This document shows positions 1 to 6,219 of a stretch of DNA of 8,576 nt, piece by piece. Origin of the DNA: Eggerthellaceae bacterium UBA5906. Lineage in GTDB: Bacteria; Actinomycetota; Coriobacteriia; Coriobacteriales; Eggerthellaceae. The translations under genes were made by a program, and so were the position numbers. Position 1 is the stretch's first letter. Every line of letters begins with the position of its first letter. The stretch lies in NCBI GenBank assembly GCA_002431805.1, contig DJEE01000021.1:17184-25759 (forward strand), given 5' to 3'. The notes beneath the pieces are model-generated. The model worked only from the letters and a program-made list of their open reading frames with translations, was not told the DNA's origin and searched no databases.

Positions 1-2062
1 GGCATGTGATCTCGAACTTACCGCTCTTCGTTTTCAGCGGGTTGGCCTCGGGATCTTTGATAAACGCCTCGTGACCCAAGAACGTGCTGTACTTGTCGCC
101 CGCGGAACGTTTCACCTGATAACCGCCGTTTTCGACAAACTCCTTCAGACTCACGCGACCCGTTTGCGTCTTGCCCTCAACACCCCATTCCTTCAAGTCG
201 GCCTCGGTGACGGTGACAATGGGTTCGTACTCGCCCGAATCGTCGTCCTTGATAACCGTGGAAGACACGATGGTGTTGAAGAACGCCTGCTTCTCGCTGA
301 TGGGATACACCGTCTTTGGGTCTACGCCAATGGCCTCCATGATCAGCGTGTTAATCTCGACATCGGTTTTCGCTTCGTACAGCGGCTCGGTAACCTGGCT
401 GAAGCAGTACAGGAACTCGCGGTTTGACGAAGACAGGCCGCCGGGCACCTCCCACTGCGTGGTCACGGGCAGCACGATGTCGGAGTACTTCGCCTGCGTG
501 GTCATAAATTGCGCCTTCGCCAACACGAAGTCCATCTTGCGATGTGCCTCGATGCCGCGTTTCATGTTCGGACCCGTCTGCAAGTACGCGTTCTCGTCGT
601 GAATGATGCAGTGCACATCGCACGTACGGTCTTCGCCAGCTTGGGAGCCCTTGCCGGAATACCAGTCGCCCACCATGCGATATTTGCCCGTCAGGCAAGC
701 CTCCCACACCTGCGGGCCGGGGATAACGCCGTCGATCACATTCTTCAAGCTGGGCAAACCGCTCTTGCCCATCTTCACCAGCGACGGACCGCCATTACCG
801 GCGTTCGCGTGGTAGTTGTTTGCTGTGCAGTTGCCCGGCTTACCGAAGTGACCGCCCATAGCGCCGATCGTCATGAACAGCTGCGGCAAGTTCTCCGAAC
901 CGTTGCAGCGAGCGGCGGCGAAGTTATGCAACATCCACACGTTGTTCTTCATGCCGATTTCGCGTGCAAACCAGGTGATTTTCTCCACCGGCACACCGCA
1001 AATCTCGGAAGCCCACGCGGCGTCGTGCTTCACGCCGTCATACTTGCCTTCCAGGTAGTCCAGGAAGTTCACGTCTTCCTTCAGGTCGGCTGGCTTGTGA
1101 TCGGCATCGAAGCCCACCGTGTATTTATTCAGGAAGTCCCAATCGATGATGCCACCCTCGGACTTGTCGAGGCGCACCATCTCAGACGCAACGCCCAGCA
1201 AAAACGCGGTGTCAGTACCCGTGCGAATAGGAATCCACTCGGCATCCAGCATTTGGGCAGACGCGGTGTAAATGGGGTCGACGGTGATGAACTTCACACC
1301 GGCTTCCTTAGCGCGAATGTAGTGATAGCTTGGCGTACCAGCGGCCGACCATGCGGGATTAGAAGCGTAGAACACGATTGTGTCGGCATTCAACATGTCG
1401 GTACGATCGTTGCATACGCCAGCGTCGGTTCGAGGAACACCGATAGTGTCAGCAGTGTTCAAAAGATAGGAACCATGCGAAGTGGTATCAGCCGTGTTCA
1501 GATGGCCGCCCCATGCCAGAAGCGGGGCAAAAGCCAAACGCGAGCCGTAGCTGCCCAGCAAAAATGCACCGTTGCCGTACTTTTCCTTGATGGTCTTGAA
1601 CTGGTCGCCAACATACTTGATGGCCTCGTCCCAGCTAATGCGCTCCCACTCATCACGGCCGCGCAGGTCGCCGTTGGGGTTTTCCGGGGACCAGTTCTTG
1701 CGCTTCAAGGGGTACTTGATACGGTCAGCGCCGAAGCACTGTTGCTGTTGAGCCTTACCACGCACGCAGCCGCGCTGCTGCGGGTAATCGAACGAGTCCT
1801 CATGCGTATCGTCAGTCTTCTGACGCACCACGGCGCCGTCTTTGACCATGACCTTGTTCATGCAGCGGCCGCCGCAGTTGTGCCAGCATGCCGCCGGTAC
1901 CCACTCGCCGTCTTTCGCCGGGTCGACGGGCAACTCATGCTTATCGACGGCCTCAAGGCTTGATTCCGCAGAGCAACCGGTAGCGGTCAGGCCAGCAACG
2001 CCTGCCATAACGGCAGCGGAAGCACCCAGGAAACCACGACGGGAAATGTTATTGGAATTCAC
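1..2062 (-). CDS. Tat-exported DmsA-like molybdopterin oxidoreductase, catalytic subunit (C-terminus outside window)
   Basis: I read 687 codons without interruption from a GTG start at 2062 to the window edge. The start is supported by GGGAG 8 nt upstream. Residues 8-13 (RRGFLG) form a Tat motif; the signal ends at Cys30 in ATGC, an acceptable lipobox, suggesting a membrane-tethered lipoprotein outside the cytoplasm. Cys59, Cys63, Cys67 (CX3CX3C) and Cys99 match the [4Fe-4S] ligands of DmsA-type enzymes. Ser195 (TTSHGS), six residues after LN, lines up with the serine Mo ligand of the DMSO/TMAO reductase subgroup. The last visible residues (SGKFEI) resemble the beginning of the C-terminal molybdopterin-guanine-dinucleotide-binding domain, so about 100-130 residues are probably missing. 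Family role: two-electron reduction (or oxidation) of a small substrate with bis-MGD molybdenum. The substrate cannot be told. It follows a DmsC-like anchor by 21 nt and should be cotranscribed with it. No ferredoxin-type B subunit lies between them. Confidence 0.93.
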   Translation of the reverse strand, partial: MNSNNISRRGFLGASAAVMAGVAGLTATGCSAESSLEAVDKHELPVDPAKDGEWVPAACWHNCGGRCMNKVMVKDGAVVRQKTDDTHEDSFDYPQQRGCVRGKAQQQQCFGADRIKYPLKRKNWSPENPNGDLRGRDEWERISWDEAIKYVGDQFKTIKEKYGNGAFLLGSYGSRLAFAPLLAWGGHLNTADTTSHGSYLLNTADTIGVPRTDAGVCNDRTDMLNADTIVFYASNPAWSAAGTPSYHYIRAKEAGVKFITVDPIYTASAQMLDAEWIPIRTGTDTAFLLGVASEMVRLDKSEGGIIDWDFLNKYTVGFDADHKPADLKEDVNFLDYLEGKYDGVKHDAAWASEICGVPVEKITWFAREIGMKNNVWMLHNFAAARCNGSENLPQLFMTIGAMGGHFGKPGNCTANNYHANAGNGGPSLVKMGKSGLPSLKNVIDGVIPGPQVWEACLTGKYRMVGDWYSGKGSQAGEDRTCDVHCIIHDENAYLQTGPNMKRGIEAHRKMDFVLAKAQFMTTQAKYSDIVLPVTTQWEVPGGLSSSNREFLYCFSQVTEPLYEAKTDVEINTLIMEAIGVDPKTVYPISEKQAFFNTIVSSTVIKDDDSGEYEPIVTVTEADLKEWGVEGKTQTGRVSLKEFVENGGYQVKRSAGDKYSTFLGHEAFIKDPEANPLKTKSGKFEITC

Positions 2063-2083
2063 GGTTATATCTCCCTTCGTTCC

Positions 2084-2854
2084 CTACAGCGCGCACGTCG
2101 CGTAGAACGCGTAACGAGCGACGGCAACACCGATGATCAGAGCAGCGCACACGATAATCGCCAGCGTCTGCTTGTTTGCGAATTTGGAAGCGAACAGCGT
2201 CAGCGCCGCGGAAGCCACCGGGGCAACCACCAGGCCGGCCACCTGCATAACCGGGCTTACGCCGGCAGCCGAGAACGCCGCAACCTCAAGCGCCAGGCCA
2301 ATGGCCAGCACCACGTCAACGGCAACCATCGTGTAAGCAACGGGCTTTTCAGCCAGGTTGGCAACGCCAAGCGCAGCGCACAGGCCCAGGCCCATGGCCA
2401 GGTCGCCCGCCACGAAGCTCAGCACGGTGGCCGGAGCGTTCGTCCATACCGCATTGCCGAACACGTCGGTGTACGCGGTTCCCATCAGCACCATGCACAC
2501 CACGGCAACCACAGCCGTCACCACGCGCAAGACAAACGGGCTGTCCTTTTTCACGAACGTGATGATCAAGTCAACCAGCGCCAGAACGAAGAACACGCCG
2601 GAAACGGCAACCTCGCGCACCATGCCAGATGCGAAGTTAACAGTGCCGCTCGTCAGCGAACCCAAAGCGCGCGGAATGCTCTGCACATGCGTGGATGCGG
2701 CAATCATGCCGACCGCGAACAAAGCAACTACGACCAGGGGCAAAAGCCACGGACGATTGTCCGTGCGCTTGCGAGTGAAGCACGTTTCGAACACGTACGC
2801 ACCCGCAGCCATACCCCCCAACAACGTGAATGCAAACAGGGACTCAAGACCCAT
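2084..2854 (-). CDS. DmsC-family membrane anchor subunit of a molybdoenzyme
   Basis: The 256-residue protein is hydrophobic throughout, with about eight predicted membrane segments. It shows the DmsC pattern: a first helix LFAFTLLGGMAAGAY (residues 6-20); STHVQSIPRAL (54-64) followed by GMVREV (77-82), like the His/Arg-containing stretch preceding SREI in DmsC; AVWTNAP (135-141); and a final ARYAFY (246-251). DmsC anchors the DmsAB pair and passes electrons from menaquinol. I chose ATG at 2854 because GAGGAGGG lies 4 nt upstream and the first helix starts at once. An in-frame ATG at 2899 has only a poor ribosome binding site and would add 15 polar residues. The gene is first in its unit, so the order is anchor then catalytic subunit, the reverse of dmsABC. 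The stop is 21 nt before the molybdoenzyme start. Quinol oxidation by this protein is inferred from family membership. Confidence 0.88.
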   Translation of the reverse strand: MGLESLFAFTLLGGMAAGAYVFETCFTRKRTDNRPWLLPLVVVALFAVGMIAASTHVQSIPRALGSLTSGTVNFASGMVREVAVSGVFFVLALVDLIITFVKKDSPFVLRVVTAVVAVVCMVLMGTAYTDVFGNAVWTNAPATVLSFVAGDLAMGLGLCAALGVANLAEKPVAYTMVAVDVVLAIGLALEVAAFSAAGVSPVMQVAGLVVAPVASAALTLFASKFANKQTLAIIVCAALIIGVAVARYAFYATCAL

Positions 2855-2858
2855 GTTT

Positions 2859-2866
2859 CCCTCCTC
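2859..2866 (-). promoter_or_regulatory. Strong Shine-Dalgarno deciding the DmsC-like start
   Basis: Read on the minus strand, GAGGAGGG is followed by AAAC and ATG at 2854. This near-perfect anti-16S match is why the start was placed here and not at the in-frame ATG at 2899. Confidence 0.75.
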
Positions 2867-2874
2867 TATTTCCT

Positions 2875-2891
2875 TGCGCCAAAAAGGCGCA
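2875..2891 (-). other. Short hairpin in the leader of the DmsC-like gene
   Basis: Minus strand TGCGCC-TTTTT-GGCGCA: a perfect 6-bp GC-rich stem with a five-T loop, 8 nt upstream of the Shine-Dalgarno. The T run is in the loop, not after the stem, so it is not an intrinsic terminator. It could stabilise the mRNA end or affect ribosome access. Function is inferred only. Confidence 0.45.
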
Positions 2892-3021
2892 CCTCCCATA
2901 AAGCACGCCTCGCCCGCGCGCCTTATGTCCGCTTTCGCCTCCCTGCCAGATGTGCGATTACCGGCACGAAACCAAGCGGCTGAATACGGTTGTGGAAATC
3001 AGCTGAAACCCTCCATGAGCC

Positions 3022-3051
3022 GTTATAGCAAAATTGTCGTGCGACAATCAA
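3022..3051 (-). promoter_or_regulatory. Predicted sigma-70-type promoter of the DmsC/molybdoenzyme unit
   Basis: On the minus strand, TTGATT (3051-3046), an 18-bp spacer and TATAAC (3027-3022) give a fair -35/-10 pair. The start point would be near 3015, leaving a leader of about 160 nt before the ATG at 2854. The spacer is almost filled by a perfect palindrome (3033-3048), the position expected for a repressor site. The leader contains the 2875-2891 hairpin and no recognised riboswitch. Confidence 0.5.
3033..3048. promoter_or_regulatory. Palindromic operator, copy 1 (perfect)
   Basis: ATTGTCG-TG-CGACAAT: perfect 7-bp arms with a 2-bp centre, between the -35 and -10 boxes of the predicted DmsC-unit promoter. 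The same sequence, with the centre read from the other strand, occurs at 5453-5468. Exact recurrence at two promoters is strong evidence for a transcription factor site. The TTGT...ACAA outer bases are compatible with several families including GntR; the cognate protein is not identified. Confidence 0.8.
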
Positions 3052-3052
3052 G

Positions 3053-3068
3053 AGTGTCGCACGACAAT
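3053..3068. promoter_or_regulatory. Palindromic operator, copy 2 (one mismatch)
   Basis: AGTGTCG-CA-CGACAAT: the same palindrome with one mismatch in the left arm (G at 3054). Its centre is 20 bp from that of copy 1, about two helical turns, so two dimers would bind on nearly the same DNA face. It lies just upstream of the predicted -35 box of the DmsC unit. A further half-site (GTGTCG, 3075-3080) follows at similar spacing. Confidence 0.7.
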
Positions 3069-3081
3069 TTTTCGGTGTCGT

Positions 3082-3099
3082 TATTCTATTTTGAGAATA
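3082..3099 (-). terminator. Weak AT-rich inverted repeat after the slipin gene
   Basis: TATTCT-ATTTTG-AGAATA gives a perfect 6-bp AT-rich stem starting 17 bp after the slipin stop codon. It is too weak, and has no proper T tract, to be a convincing intrinsic terminator. It is the only candidate between the slipin gene and the next promoter on the same strand, so read-through into the DmsC unit is possible. Confidence 0.25.
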
Positions 3100-3116
3100 T
3101 GTTATAGCGAATCGGA

Positions 3117-4085
3117 CTACTTTTTCGCTGCTTCATCAGGCTTTACGTTGAAACCCTCGCTATACGCGCTCGGCACCACAAGCGTGCTGTCGTTATCTTG
3201 CATTCCCTCGTACGTCAGATGCAGCTTACGCAGGGCAAGCGCCACTTCGTCGTGGTTGTACGTCTGCGCAACCTCGTCAAGAATCTCGGAAACATCGCGT
3301 TCTGCTTCCATCAGCGTGATACGCGCACTCTTGCGGCACTCGGCCTGGGCTTCCAAAGACATAACCCCTTGCAGATCTTTCGGGATGATGAGGTCGCGCA
3401 CCTCAACCGACACGATGGAGATACCCCAATCGGACACCTTTTCCTCAACGGCCTCGCGCAACTCCTGGTCAAGCTGATGGCGACGCATAACCACGTTCGA
3501 CAGCGATGCGCGGCCGATCGCGTCGCGCAGCGCCGTTTGCGCAGAGAGCGCTACAGCAAAGTGATAATCCTCCACTTCCGTACACGCCTTTTCAGGGTCC
3601 CACACCACCCAAAACAGCACCGCATCAACGTCGAGCGGCACTAAATCGCTGGTCAATGCCTCTTCGGCGCCAAACGGCGTCGCGTTCATACGTTGATCGA
3701 CGCGCAGCGTGCAAAACTCGAACAGCGGGATGGTGAAGAACAAGCCCGGCCCTGCAAGCCTACTGAATCGGCCCAGGCGCATAACCACCACGCGCTCCCA
3801 GTCCATGCACACGTGCACCGACGAAAGCACGGCAAGGCCTACAACCGCCGAAACCACGATACCCGTAAGCGTCATACCGTGCATCGCGATTGTAGAAACC
3901 CCCAGCACCAGCACGAATGCCGCGATAGCCAACACGATCGTTATCATCGTCGCACCATTGCGCGTGGCTTTTTTCGTCGGGTCGGAACGATACGCGTCCG
4001 CGGCAACGCCGAATTCCATCTCAGAACGCCGGTACGTGTCCTTCTGCCCTGGGACAAGACGCTCGCTGCTATTTTTGCTTCTCAT
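3117..4085 (-). CDS. SPFH/stomatin-like (slipin) membrane protein
   Basis: This 322-residue protein has a polar N-terminal tail of about 46 residues, two adjacent hydrophobic segments (about 47-68 and 73-91) and an SPFH domain (about 93-260). Slipin hallmarks are VVVMRLGRFSRLAGPGLFF (99-117), IPLFEF, RVDQR (128-132), DVDAVLFWVVWDPEKA (152-167), VEDYHFAVALSAQTALRDAIG (171-191), DWGISIVSVEVRD (219-231) and the coiled-coil-prone EAQAECRKSARI. Slipins oligomerise at the inner membrane face and organise microdomains or regulate partner proteins. Bacterial slipins are often next to an NfeD-type gene; none is in this window. The ATG at 4085 lies inside the end of the GntR gene (17-nt overlap) with AGAGGG just upstream, so translation is likely coupled. 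An internal start at Met23 has a poorer site. The natural partner to consider is the NrfD anchor of the same operon, but this is inference. Confidence 0.9.
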   Translation of the reverse strand: MRSKNSSERLVPGQKDTYRRSEMEFGVAADAYRSDPTKKATRNGATMITIVLAIAAFVLVLGVSTIAMHGMTLTGIVVSAVVGLAVLSSVHVCMDWERVVVMRLGRFSRLAGPGLFFTIPLFEFCTLRVDQRMNATPFGAEEALTSDLVPLDVDAVLFWVVWDPEKACTEVEDYHFAVALSAQTALRDAIGRASLSNVVMRRHQLDQELREAVEEKVSDWGISIVSVEVRDLIIPKDLQGVMSLEAQAECRKSARITLMEAERDVSEILDEVAQTYNHDEVALALRKLHLTYEGMQDNDSTLVVPSAYSEGFNVKPDEAAKK

Positions 4086-4479
4086 GGTCCCTCTTCATCC
4101 TCCTCACGCACGCAGACACCAGTTTCGGGATGTCCTCGTACGCCATCCCTTCCTCCAAACAGCTTTTAACGAAGTCCTCGACAAGCGCATCCACCTGGGC
4201 GTCACTCTTTTGGATCTTGCCTGGTTCGTTCACAAACACGCCGCTGCCACGAACCGTCGTCACATACCCGTCGCGCTCCAGCCCCATATACGCTTTGCTT
4301 ACCGTGTTGTACGCGATGCGCAAATCAGCGGCGTACTTGCGCACCGTGGGTAACTTGTCGCCCGGCTTGTAGAAGCCCGACGTTATGAGATACGCCATAC
4401 GATTTCGCAGCTGAACCCACAGCGGCAGATCGCTGCTCTCGTCGAATTCAAATGAAGGCGTTTCCTTTGTCGCTTTCAC
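4069..4479 (-). CDS. YtrA-like GntR-family transcriptional regulator
   Basis: At 136 residues this is the usual size of the YtrA subfamily: a GntR winged helix-turn-helix (about 17-86) plus a short helical C-terminal dimerisation tail and no large ligand domain. Diagnostic stretches are LPLWVQLRNRMAYLITSGFY (18-37), PGDKLPTVRKYAADL (39-53), the recognition helix YNTVSKAYMGLERDG (57-71) and the wing VRGSGVFV (76-83). The start is GTG at 4479 with a modest GGAAAG site, 16 nt after the NrfD stop. The slipin gene starts inside its 3' end. YtrA-type proteins commonly repress their own operon, which typically encodes ABC transporters; here the neighbours are NrfD and a slipin. It is the best candidate for the protein binding the palindrome at 5453-5468 and 3033-3068, but that link rests on position only. 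The alternative is a regulator encoded elsewhere. Confidence 0.92.
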   Translation of the reverse strand: MKATKETPSFEFDESSDLPLWVQLRNRMAYLITSGFYKPGDKLPTVRKYAADLRIAYNTVSKAYMGLERDGYVTTVRGSGVFVNEPGKIQKSDAQVDALVEDFVKSCLEEGMAYEDIPKLVSACVRRMKRDHEKQK

Positions 4480-4495
4480 GCGTTATCTTTCCATC

Positions 4496-5419
4496 TCATA
4501 CCACAGGTTGCACGCCCGCAGCCACCATTACCAGTCGCAAGCTTAACCCACCAACAAGCACAAACACCGACGCGAATGCTGTTACCGTCACACTCAAATG
4601 TCGCCTACCTATCAGGGAAAACAGCTCGATCGCTATCGGTAATAGTAACGCACACAAGACAAAGCCAGCCCAAAACAGCAGCGAATGCCTACCGGCCAGC
4701 ACATCGTGCAACACATCGGGGCTCGCCACTTGGGAAAGGCTTAGAAGAAGCAGTATCGTCACGACAAGCTCGAGCACCACGAACGCGAAATCAAAGCGCA
4801 GCAATTTGAAATCCCATTGCTGCACAGCCCGCCGGTCCTCGCATGAACATGCGGCAAGCAGAACCACCGCGCAGCCGCACGAAAGCGCGGAGAGGACGAA
4901 CAGCACCGGCAGCCATGCCGTCTGCCAAAAATTCACGGCGACAACGCTTTTCAGTAGCATTCCCGTGTATGCCATGACCACGAACGCAACAGGGATGCCT
5001 GCGACTTTGAGGACCCGCATCACGCGCCGCGTGCGCGCGCTCAGAGAAAAGGTCGCGTCGCAGAATGCCGCCAGCGAGCTGCCTATCAACAGCGATAGCG
5101 CAAGAGCGCCTATCGAAATCAAGCTGTTCGTTGGATATAGCAGCAAGTAGTAAAACGCATCCGGTCGGCCCAAGTCCGCAATAAGGCACAGCACTCCCAT
5201 TATCACAATGCCAAGCGTGACCCCATATACGATTCGCCGTATGCGCTGGTAGGTTTGTTCGCATAATCTTGCTGGCCCGTAGGGGTTTTCGCCAGACGCG
5301 TCAGTCCGCCTTCGGAGCGCAACGCTCCACACAACATCCAGCGACGCCAACACGGCATATGCGCCCGCTGCCGTTCCACCCAGGAACAAATACGCCGCTA
5401 TCAGTTCGCTAAATGTCAT
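4496..5419 (-). CDS. NrfD/PsrC-family polytopic membrane protein (orphan quinone-interacting anchor)
   Basis: The product is 307 residues with about eight membrane helices. NrfD/PsrC signatures in order: FLGGTAAGAYAV (12-23), IADLGRPDAFYYLLLYPTNS (80-99), YTGMLLKS (151-158), FWQTAWLPVLFVLSALSCG (164-182), FWAGFVLCALLLPIAIELF (249-267) and GGLSLRLVMVAAGVQP (290-305). NrfD proteins exchange electrons between the quinone pool and a ferredoxin-like subunit of nitrite, polysulfide or related reductases. The ATG at 5419 has GGGAGG about 8 nt upstream. A longer form starting at a TTG at 5467 would begin inside the operator and is unlikely. No ferredoxin or molybdenum subunit is in its operon, so it may serve a complex encoded elsewhere, perhaps the coregulated DmsC/molybdoenzyme unit, or act with the slipin. 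These partnerships are inference; the family call is firm. Confidence 0.9.
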   Translation of the reverse strand: MTFSELIAAYLFLGGTAAGAYAVLASLDVVWSVALRRRTDASGENPYGPARLCEQTYQRIRRIVYGVTLGIVIMGVLCLIADLGRPDAFYYLLLYPTNSLISIGALALSLLIGSSLAAFCDATFSLSARTRRVMRVLKVAGIPVAFVVMAYTGMLLKSVVAVNFWQTAWLPVLFVLSALSCGCAVVLLAACSCEDRRAVQQWDFKLLRFDFAFVVLELVVTILLLLSLSQVASPDVLHDVLAGRHSLLFWAGFVLCALLLPIAIELFSLIGRRHLSVTVTAFASVFVLVGGLSLRLVMVAAGVQPVV

Positions 5420-5452
5420 GCGCCTGCCTCCCTTAAACACGGTAAGAATACC

Positions 5453-5468
5453 ATTGTCGCACGACAAT
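5453..5468. promoter_or_regulatory. Palindromic operator, copy 3 (perfect) of the NrfD-GntR-slipin operon
   Basis: ATTGTCG-CA-CGACAAT, perfect 7-bp arms, identical to copy 1 when read from the opposite strand. It shares one base with the predicted -10 box and spans the expected start point near 5461, 34 bp upstream of the NrfD ATG. A protein bound here should block initiation, the classical arrangement for autorepression by an operon-encoded GntR protein. Confidence 0.8.
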
Positions 5469-5496
5469 TTATAGCTGCGCTGGCATCCTTGCGCAA
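5468..5496 (-). promoter_or_regulatory. Predicted promoter of the NrfD-GntR-slipin operon
   Basis: On the minus strand, TTGCGC (5496-5491), a 17-bp spacer and TATAAA (5473-5468) form a good vegetative promoter. The leader would be about 40 nt. The palindromic operator begins at the last base of the -10 box. The prediction is by eye. Confidence 0.6.
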
Positions 5497-5557
5497 GAAA
5501 TCGGATTGTGCTAAATCTATCGCATCGAAAAGCGATTTGAGTTAGGTTTGTCGGCTT

Positions 5558-5574
5558 ATAGCAGCATCTGCTAT
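5558..5574. promoter_or_regulatory. Perfect 7-bp inverted repeat before the small membrane protein gene
   Basis: ATAGCAG-CAT-CTGCTAT, directly before the AAAAGGG ribosome binding site of the plus-strand gene at 5593. With a 3-nt loop it could be an RNA hairpin in the leader, or an operator dyad. A possible TTGTCG (5548-5553) / TATTAG (5572-5577) promoter pair would straddle it, but that promoter is weak and its start point would overlap the ribosome binding site. It does not match the ATTGTCG palindrome. Confidence 0.45.
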
Positions 5575-5592
5575 TAGAAAAGGGTTTATGCC

Positions 5593-6120
5593 GTGTTTAG
5601 CACCGAAGGCAAAACAGTACTGCCTCGCGTCAGGCGAGTCACTTCGCTGTTCGCCACATTGTTCATCATTGCGCTAGCTACGCGTATCCCTGCGATTAGC
5701 TTCCCATCGATTTATGCACTGCACGGCATATTTGCCGCCCCGTTCTTTGCCGCAATCGCGACGCTCCACCTGAAACGAGGAAAAGCGGCATGGGAATTCG
5801 GGGGCGCCGTTTTTTTGCTGGCCCTTGCGCTTGGCGCGACGAGCGTCGTGATGGGTTCGAGCTTTGTCCTGGTGGCGGCGGCCTTCCTTCTGGCGCAGTG
5901 CCTCGCGTCCAAAGCGCCCGCAATGGCTAACGTTTTGATAGACGGCGCGGTTATCGGTCTTGCGTGCTATCTTTCCCCTGTGCTGGTCGGGTTTGCTTTC
6001 GGATCCCTCGCGTTGTCTTCCGGCACTTTGCCCCAAATGCTTCTGCTGGCGGTTTCCTCGACCTTGCTGGGAGTGCTGGGGTCGATGCTGGTGCTGCTCA
6101 CCGAAAAACCTGCGGAATAG
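5593..6120 (+). CDS. Small multi-pass membrane protein, possibly an ECF transporter S component
   Basis: The product is 175 residues, starting at GTG with AAAAGGG 8 nt upstream. After a short basic N-terminus (PRVRRV, 11-16) it has five or six hydrophobic segments: about 17-31, 44-59, 70-84, 88-103, 115-138 and 149-169. The size, the RIPAISFP/YALHGIFAAPFFAAI stretch (31-55), the KRGKAAWEFG loop (61-70) and the small-residue-rich helices recall MptD/Trep_Strep-type substrate-binding (S) components of energy-coupling-factor vitamin transporters. No residue pattern fixes the substrate, and no ATPase or T component is nearby, as is usual for group II ECF systems, whose S components share a module encoded elsewhere. 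The gene stands alone, divergent from the NrfD operon and convergent with the MocR gene. It is clearly a membrane protein; the ECF assignment is tentative. Confidence 0.75.
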   Translation: MFSTEGKTVLPRVRRVTSLFATLFIIALATRIPAISFPSIYALHGIFAAPFFAAIATLHLKRGKAAWEFGGAVFLLALALGATSVVMGSSFVLVAAAFLLAQCLASKAPAMANVLIDGAVIGLACYLSPVLVGFAFGSLALSSGTLPQMLLLAVSSTLLGVLGSMLVLLTEKPAE

Positions 6121-6155
6121 CGGGCAGCGGCGATACCGAGGACTCGATCTGCCCG
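6121..6155. other. Inverted repeat after the small membrane protein gene
   Basis: CGGGCAG (6121-6127) pairs exactly with CTGCCCG (6149-6155) around a 21-nt loop, immediately after the stop codon of the gene ending at 6120. There is no T tract, so it is at best a non-canonical terminator or an mRNA 3'-end structure in the 99-bp convergent spacer. Confidence 0.3.
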
Positions 6156-6186
6156 CCCGCGACGCCGCCGAGAAGGTTGGGCGACA

Positions 6187-6201
6187 GCCGGAAAGACCGG
6201 C
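6187..6201. other. Short GC hairpin in the convergent spacer
   Basis: GCCGG-AAAGA-CCGGC gives a 5-bp stem with a 5-nt loop, 18 bp beyond the MocR stop codon on that gene's downstream side. It has no T tract on either strand. It may contribute to ending one or both convergent transcripts, with weak support. Confidence 0.25.
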
Positions 6202-6219
6202 CAAGCGGGTGGGCGCGCG

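Noticed and set aside
509..1963. A long plus-strand open frame of 484 codons opposite the first molybdoenzyme
   Set aside because: It is antisense to a gene with clear domain signatures, has no recognisable protein features, and reflects low stop frequency in the complementary frame.
2756..2761. ATTGTC inside the DmsC-like gene as an operator
   Set aside because: A six-base half-match without the second arm, within coding sequence, is expected by chance.
2999..3016. A five-codon leader peptide (ATG GAG GGT TTC AGC TGA, minus strand) before the DmsC-type gene
   Set aside because: Its ATG falls on the predicted transcription start, so it would have no ribosome binding site, and its codons suggest no attenuation logic.
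5547..5553. TTTGTCG as another copy of the palindromic operator near the small membrane protein gene
   Set aside because: Only one arm is similar, and the opposite arm (TTATAGC) does not match at all.
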